Below are positions 17,787-26,700 of a DNA stretch of 47,483 nt, one piece after another. Source of the DNA: a virus. Position 1 is the stretch's first letter, and each line of letters begins with the position of its first letter. The notes beneath the pieces are model-generated. The model saw only the letters and a list, made by a program, of their open reading frames with translations. It did not search any database and was not told where the DNA came from. The translations under genes and the position numbers were made by a program. Location of the stretch: positions 1 to 47,483 of the IMG/VR virus record IMGVR_UViG_3300036985_002823, one strand, 5' to 3'.

Positions 17787-20700
17787 TATTCACACTCGTT
17801 TTTCTTGTTATCTATATCATTTTTATTAGTTGGAACATGTTGATTTACAATGTCATCAATTGATGGTCCAGCTTTAATATCCGGGTTAGTTACACCAAAG
17901 TTTTCATTTGTCTTGTTAGACAAATATAGTGATAATTCATCTGTTTTAGTAGTTTGTGGTTGAGTACCTAACTTAGCAGGTGTTTTAGGCATACCTGGTG
18001 TTAAGTCTGCAGCTCTTCTAAAGGTAAGAGTAATAGTATAGTTAGTAAGAGTCCTACCATCAGAAAGTTTAATTGCAGGAAAAGGATTCTTTTTTACATT
18101 ACCTAATGGTGTAGTATGAGAAAGGTTAAATCTTCCTTTACCATCCATTCCAAAAGTATAAATAGTTCCATCTTTGGTTAAAATTTCATTAGTAGGTTTT
18201 CTACCTTGATAATCTTCTTTATATGCTCCTTGGAATGTCATTTTACCTTTATTATCATCCCATATACCAAGACCTGAATCATTACCTATTGTATATACAA
18301 TAACTGGATAGCCTTCTGCAGATTTAGCTTCTGTAGTATCTCTATGTGGAGCAATACTTTGTTTATCTAAATAAATATTACCCAAAACAGAATCATAACC
18401 AGACATATCTATACCTAAAGCAGTTTGTATTTTATCTATTAAAGGTTGCAAGTCTGATATAGGAGGTAAAGGATTACCATCCTGATCAAGTTCATGATAA
18501 TCATAAATATATTTAGATTTATCAACTACTTTACCTGTTTTTTTAAGTTCTTCAATTAAACTTTTAACTTTATTGACTCCAGCAAAAGAGTTAATTAATA
18601 ATGGTTTAGCTTTAAGATTTACTCTACTCCACATATTACCAAAACTAAATTGCCAGTTAGCATTAACTCCAACATTTTCTTTATAAGCTTGTTTTTCAAT
18701 TTGTGGAGCTATAAGATTTATAACTTCTTGAGTATCAGCTTTTGTAGGATTGGTTTCAGCTTGAACTACACCATAATCTGAAGATATAACTTTTACAGCA
18801 GAAGTTACAGCAGCTTTTGATTGAGGAAGTTCTTCTCTTAACATATCTCTTACAGTCATAGTTACTTCTGGAAAATCTTTTTTCCATCTTGTATCATCTT
18901 GAGTATGAGTAATAGTAGCATTCCCAGTAGCTAATAATTTTTCAGCAGCTTTTGGATTTTGTACATAAGAATCATACATTAAGTTTAACATAATAGATTT
19001 AGCAGTACTATCCCATTCCTTAGTTTGTTCAGGAGTCATAGGTAAGTTTGCTCTACTTGTTAACTTTTTCAAGTCTCCCCCTCTTGTAGTTTCTAAAACT
19101 TTTTTAGCTACTGTAGGGTTATTAGCAACTATAGTTTTATAAAAATGGAAGCCTTGTTCTACACTTTGGAAAGTATAAGTTTTTGTACCAGAAGAAGTTT
19201 CTACATTAATAGTAAAAGGTCTAATAGCAAAATTACTTAAATCAGCATATTCTTTTGTACCTGCATAGATGTTAATCTTAGTTTCTGGTCTAGGTAATGT
19301 TTCAGTACTTACAGGAGCTTGAGTAGGTGTTTTTTCAGTTGTCTTTTTATTAAATACTGTATTGTCAAAGAAGTAAGAAGTAAATATTATGTCTTTACCT
19401 GATTTTTGAATATTAGCTAATTCATTTATAGCTGCATCAATACTAGCTTTGGACTTCTCTAAAGATTCTGTTGGCATTAATTTAAACTCTCTGTTAAGAT
19501 CTGATAGAGAATTCATAACTACAACTTCTGGATTATTTTCTTTTATTAAAGATAATACTTTATTATTTGGATTAGATTCTCCACTCATAGAAGCATTATC
19601 AAGTAATTTTTTATACTCGCTTGAAGTTTGATCCATTATATAAATACTAGGTTTTACTTCAGTAACAAAAGGTAAGTTATTGATATTTAAAGCATTATTA
19701 ACTTTGAGTCCTTTAACTTCATCTACACTTTTATTCCAATTTAAACCACGGTTTCTTAATGCAAAGTTTTTTGAGTTAAGATTAACTTTATAAAACTCAG
19801 TAAAGCCTTCAAAGAATTCATTAGCATTTTTACTATTAAATAACTTATTCATATCCACAGATGCCTTACTCATTACTCTTTTATACTTATCTAATGGCAT
19901 TACGGTCATCAAGTTAAACTCACTAGAATTCATACCTGATTGCAAGAAAGTATACATAGGTAATTCTGAAAAGAAATTACTTATATATTCATTTAATGCA
20001 AGGCTACCTGGTATTTTAATAAATGAAGGATCACCAAGCTCTTTTAACTGTCTTCTATAATCATTCATTTTAGCCTCATCCATATCAGCCTGATCAGTTA
20101 AAGTAAAATTTAAAATACCTGTATACTTTTTATCTTTTTGATTAGGTATAGCTCTTGCTACAAACTTATCTATTATAGTGTATTTTTTACCAAGTACTGG
20201 ATTATTTTTAATAATATCCATTAACTCAGCAGCAATAGTATTTTTACCAGACTTAAATAACTTGTAGTTATTGTAAGTATTTTTTAAAGCTGTTTGATTC
20301 AACCAGTTCTCATAAGCATATTTAGCTGCAGTTTCACTATTAGCAAACATGTTATTGTTAAAACTGTTAACTTTTAATTCATTATATTTTTGATTAAACA
20401 GCTGTTGTTGTTTAACATACTCATAAGAATAAGTTTTTCTCAAGTATTCTCTTTCTAAAGCAAACTCAATAAAGTCTTCTACTTTAGCATCTTGAAAAGC
20501 AGCTTGTTCTACATAAAATAAACCTTTATTTATATAAGCAAGAGGATTAAAACAAGTTTTATTATTAAAATCATCAATCACCTCTTCCAAGTTAATTAAC
20601 TCATTAATAGGTATTTGATTGTAGTGAGTATCTCCAGTTTTGTATTGCTTTAAACCATTTACAAAAAAGTAATGATACAATGCATTTTGATATCCTATAG

Positions 20701-23700
20701 CAAACTTATAAGCATCCTGACCTGTTACATCTTTAATTCTGTTAAATACTTTATAGTTTTCTACAGTATTTAATAGGTAATTAATCAGCTTTTCATCAGT
20801 TCTTGTTTTAAATAATGGACTAAATAGATCATTAGCAAAATCATAAACCATAAAAGGACCAAGTGCTCCACCTTCAAGTATTTTAGGTAATAAATCAGAA
20901 TTAATAGTGGGACTATTTTCTAAACCTTTTATTTCTCTAAGTTTTACTTTAGCTTCAAATAAGTTAGGTTCTGTACTAGTATCAGGATTTAATGTCATTT
21001 TCATTCTATCATAATCAGCCATTAAATCTTCAATAAGAAGATATTGAATAAAACCTGCAGATTGTGCTGGACCAAAGTTTAATTTTTGTAAAGCTGTAGC
21101 TTTTAACTCTTCAGTTGTAAATTTACTATCTGGATGCAAATAGTTTAATAATACTTGTAATCCATATACATTATCTTTATTTACAGAATAATCTTTAGGA
21201 GCATTTTTTGTAGATATTTTATCAAGCATTATTTTTTTAGCCATGGACTTAGCTCTAGAGCTGTCATGGTCACTTCCGTAGATTAGTTTAGATAATGGTG
21301 CTCTATAGTTACTTTCTAGATTAACATATTCTCTAATCATTGGATTAGTCATAAAATATGCTATTTCTTCATAAGGTACACCAGCATCAACCAAGAATAA
21401 TATTTTTGGTATTACTGTGGGATTACCTTGAATATAAGCTACCCATTCATCTTTACCAATATCTACAAATCCATTTAATAACTGTGATATAATTTCAGAT
21501 ACTAGGTTTTCATCATTAACATCTTTAATGTGAGATAATGATATTGAACCATCTTTAGTAGTTTGATATCTTAGTTTAATAGCATCATTAATACTAAAGT
21601 CTACTGCTTTTTCATCTTTATTTTCAGTTTTTATAACAATAGGCATAGTTTTATTAAGCTTTGCACCATGTATTCTAAACTGATTACTATTAGTACCACC
21701 TACTGCAACAATACCTAAACCTTGACCACCTGAAATATTATCTTGTTGTTTTTCAGTATTATAGTCTGGCTCTAACATTCTTGTAGCACTGATACCTTTA
21801 GCTTTATTTTTCTTACCAGTCATTATAGACTTTTCAAAGTCTCTTTTGCTATCATTTTCCTGGATGATTTTCTTAAGACCTTTTTCATCTTTAGAATCTT
21901 CAGTAATATATTTAGTAAGATGGGTATCATTAGGAGCTAATAACACATCAGCCATTTCAGGCATTGATAAAACATCAGTAAGAGCATCAATAAGATTATT
22001 TTCAACAACTTTTGTAAAGTTTCTTTTTTGCTCTTTAGCAAGACTTAATTCAATAGCAGTTTTAGATAATGATGTTTTTTCAGCATAAAGATCATCTAAA
22101 GCTTCTAGTATATTATCATAATCCTTTCTATCAAAGTTTTCAATCTTACTAGCAAATATACTATAAGCATCTTTTAAGTTATTTTTTAAATACTCTTGTA
22201 ACTTTTTATTTTGTAAATTTTCAAGTAACTCTTTATTATTTTTTGTAGTTAATGTTTTAAAATTACCTACATATGAAGTTTCAGCTACATCAAAAATAGC
22301 TTGTCTAAAATCAGCAAGATTATCTTTAATAAAGGCCCACTTTAATTGTTTCTCAGTAAGCTTTGTTTTAATTTCACCTTTTATAGCTTTTAGTTTTTCT
22401 TTTTCATATCTTTCTTCTAGCTGTTTAATATAGTCTTCTAACTCTTCATATGTCTTAAAGCTGTCTTTAAATAAAGTTCCTTTAGTAGATATGTACTTAG
22501 AGTAAGAAGTTAATTTATCAACGTCAAAGTCAGTACCAGACTTAGCTACAATTTCTGCTGGTATAATAACAATATTACCTGCTTGAGGAGGAAGAAACTC
22601 TTGTACTTCAGCAAACTCAGCAGAGTTAGGTCCTTGCACAGGAATTCTTACCCCGGTTAATCTGATTTTTAATCTATTGTTATCATCATTTAACCACTGG
22701 TTTACTTTTAACATTTCATTAAGTCTGTTAAAACTTGCTTTAAAATCAAGCTCTCTTTTACCATCCTTGTCTTTTTTGTATACAGCAATTTGACCAGATC
22801 TTACATAGTTACCTTTATCATCTTTTGCAAAATAATTAGTTTGAAATAAGTTTTGATAAGATTCATTAAGAGCTATCTTAACACCAAAAGCTTTTGTATT
22901 TTCTTTACCATTAACATCAACTATGTATCCTCTTATACCACTTGTTCCATAAGTCTCAAGTTCTTTTTTATCAGGTTTTCTATAGTTAACATCTTGTGCA
23001 AATACATTAGATACCTCAACTAAAGGTTCACCTGTAACTTTTAATCTTACTATTCTATTATTAATAATAGATAATAAAGCTTTTTCAATTCTAGGAGATG
23101 CTGGATGTGTACTTAAATCTACAACACCATTACTGTCAGTATCTATATAGTCAATTTCTGCTTGACTATACCCTTGTTTTTGTAATTCTTTCTTTACAAA
23201 TTTTACTAGTTCTTGAATATCACCTTCAATTTTACCAGTTTTAGGATCTTGAGTAAACTTTAACTTTCTTAATATATCAGCTCTTTTTAAACTAACTAGT
23301 CTATCAATCAAAGAAAACACTTTATCAGTATTTTCTTTTGCTTTTTCATTAATAGACTTACCTTCAGCATATAAACTAACATTAAATAACTTACGTAACT
23401 GAGTTGCTAAGGTAGATTGACCTTTGAAATAATCATTAACTTTTGTTTGATTTTTAAGATATGCTACATATATAGGATTGTTAGTAAACTCAAAGCCTTC
23501 TTTAAGTCTACTAGTATCATTTTTTTCAAATATATCATCACCTTTTGAATCAGGTGAGTTTTTAATATAAGATTGTTTTGATCCTGACTCAAATAGTATG
23601 TAGTCCATACCTTGTTTGATCATTTCAGTATTTAACTGTTCATATATTTTACCATCAATTACTCCTGGTATAAGTGGAAATAAACTAAACTTATGTATAC

Positions 23701-26700
23701 TGTTAATAGGGTATTTATCTTTAATAGCTAATGCACCCGCGTAACCTAATTTGTATACAGGAAATAATGAAGCTAGTTCATCAGCTGCTATACCTTTACC
23801 TTCTATAATACTCTTATAAACTTTTTCTTGAGCATCAGACCAATCTGATTCTAGTTTTTTTAATATTCTATAAGAGTCTATTGTGATATAACCTTGACCA
23901 TCAGCCTCTTTTATTTCAGCATAAGGCTTCATCCTTCCACCTTTAGGTATACCGTTTTCATCAATGCCATCACCATAAAGTTCTCTGTTTATTTGAGCTT
24001 CATTAGTAATGCCTTTTCTTATTAATGCATTTCTAAACATTTCTGCATACATATCAAAATATGCTGATTTGATTACAGAATCTTTAATAATAGCTGTATT
24101 AAAAGTACCATCATGTTTTTTTAGTTCTTTTTGAGGTATTTTACCTTCAGCCATTAATTTTTTCTCAAATTCTCTTTGAGCAAATGTGTTTACAAAATCA
24201 TTAGCTACTGAAGAAGTTGCAAATATAGTTCCTGGTGATTGATAAGGAGGTATCCTTTTTGTACCTTCAGCTTTAGCATGATTAAATTGGAAAAAATCTG
24301 TATGAATTAAGGCACCAGCCTCTGCTGTATAAACCCATGAGTTAAATACAAAAGATCTAATTACACCATTTCTAAGAGCTTCATTTTTAGCTTGTCCAAG
24401 TTGTTCTAATTTTTCTTTTACTTTAAGTTGATTTTTATCATCTAATGATATAAATTTTTTCTCAAAAGCTTTCTGAAGTTCAGCAGGTATAACATTTGTT
24501 TTTGTACTGTCTTTATAATACTGAATGTTTAAATCAGTAATTTTATCAAAGTATAATATTACTTGTTGTTTAAGATCTGCACTTAGGTCTTTATTATCTC
24601 TAAGTATTTCTTTTAGAGATTTATTACTTAGTTGATTCAATATATCATCAGATAAAAGTACTTCTTTTAGACTAAGTTTATCTTCAACTTTTTCTTGCTC
24701 TAGCACATCATCAAAGTTTGTAAACTGTAATGCTTTATCTTTTTCAAAACCATTATAGTTTTTATAATACTCATAATTATCTTTGATCATTTTTATTCTT
24801 TTCATCTCAGCTTCAATCTTAGGATAGATAATACTATCTAATATTTTTTCTTGAATTAGAGGATCAAAGTATTCATCATTAGCATCTTTTATAAAACCTT
24901 GTGTATCAGCAAATAAATAATCTGTTTGTTTATTTAAGTATGTATTATATTTTTTAACTTTTATACCCAAGTATGTTTTCTTTTCACCTGCTCTAGATGT
25001 TGCTTCTTTTACACCATAAAATAATAAACTTGTAATATCTGTAAATACTTTATCAAGTTTAGTCATTTTAGAATAGGGTATACCCTCTACAGTTCCATCC
25101 AAACCTACATAAGCAACTCCATCCATATCTGCTACATAAATACCATTATTGGAATTTGCTATTCCTGTTCTAGGATCAAATAAAGAGTTAAGAGTTATGC
25201 TAGCTGCTGTATTAGGGTTAAACTCAGGATTTAAGTATGACAAGTGTTTATAGTCACCGGTTGTGTCAAACATCTGACCTTTTTCTTTAATTTCAGAAAT
25301 ACTTCCTAAAATCTGAGTATATGTACTATTTAATGAAGCTGTTGATTTTAAATTACCAGAAGCAGCCTTAACCATTTGTGAAGCATACTCAATAGAATGT
25401 TCAGCTTCAAGTAATGCTAAATTATCAATTCTACCTACAGATGAATTATATGATATATAACCTTCTTTACCTGATTTATATTTTATTTTAAAGTTTTGAT
25501 TTTTACTTAAAAAATTAATGGGATCAGTAATTTCAAGATTGTTATATTCAGCTAGACCAATAGCTTGAGCTATATATTTAACATCTTCTTCTTTTAATTC
25601 TTTCTCAATACTAGGGTCATTAGTAAGATATAAACCTATACTATTTAAAAACTTTAAATAGTTTGGTTTATCTACTGTATATATAATTTGATCTTTAGAG
25701 TCAAATATTTCTTGTTTATTAAAAAAAGCTTTTTTAATCTCTGATAAGTCAAGCATGTTTTCTTTAGTATCAGATTTCTTTTTAACAAAGATTGATGTTT
25801 CTTGAGCAAACTTAGAAGGCCAGTCTTTCTTTTTTATTTTATAGTATTGAGCTGAAGCTTTACCTACTTTTACATCTAGTTTAATTGCATTATCTTCACC
25901 ATAGTTTATTTCATACTGTGTAGTAATAAGAGGCATTGAATAAAGATTTAATGATCTCCAGAAGCTTAGCCACATTTTTGCAGCATTTTCATTCTTCATT
26001 ACTACAGTAGGATTGCCTAATTTTGTTTCTAGTTGTTTAAAGTAAGGGGCAACATTATTTTTAATAGTTTCACCTAACTTATTATACAATCCTTCTATAT
26101 GTCTTTCACCGGTTAATTTATCCACTATAACTCTCCATGTAGAAATAAAATCAACAGGTTCAGGAAAACCTAAACTGTTTAACTTAATAGTACCATCTTC
26201 ATTTTGTTTGTATAAACTTTTTACAAGATATAAAGTTTCTTTAGCAGCTATGTCTTGAGATTTAGAACCATTAGCAGGCTTTTCACCCATTCTTTCTAAA
26301 TACTCTAGTTTCTTTTCATCTGTTTCATCAATCTCTACATCATAATCAGTAATAGTAAATATATCATTGAATGCTGAGTGCTCTTTATGAAATGCTACAA
26401 CAGAGTTTGTATTAGCTTTACCAGCAAGAACATCTTCTATACTGCCAAAATTTTCTTCTTTTAAAGCTGTAGTTAATACTTTAATTTTTCTTTTTAAAAT
26501 ATCTTTTTGAATATCAGAGTTAACAGTTTTTATTAAATCATTAGTTTTTTCTAACTCATTACTAAATGCAACTTTTACTATTTCATTATAAATCTTTACT
26601 TGATTTTTAGGACTTGTAATAGATGATAGAACAAAACCATTTCTTATTTCACCTTTAGCTTTACCTTGTTTAATAAAATTTTCAGTATAAAGTGATATAA

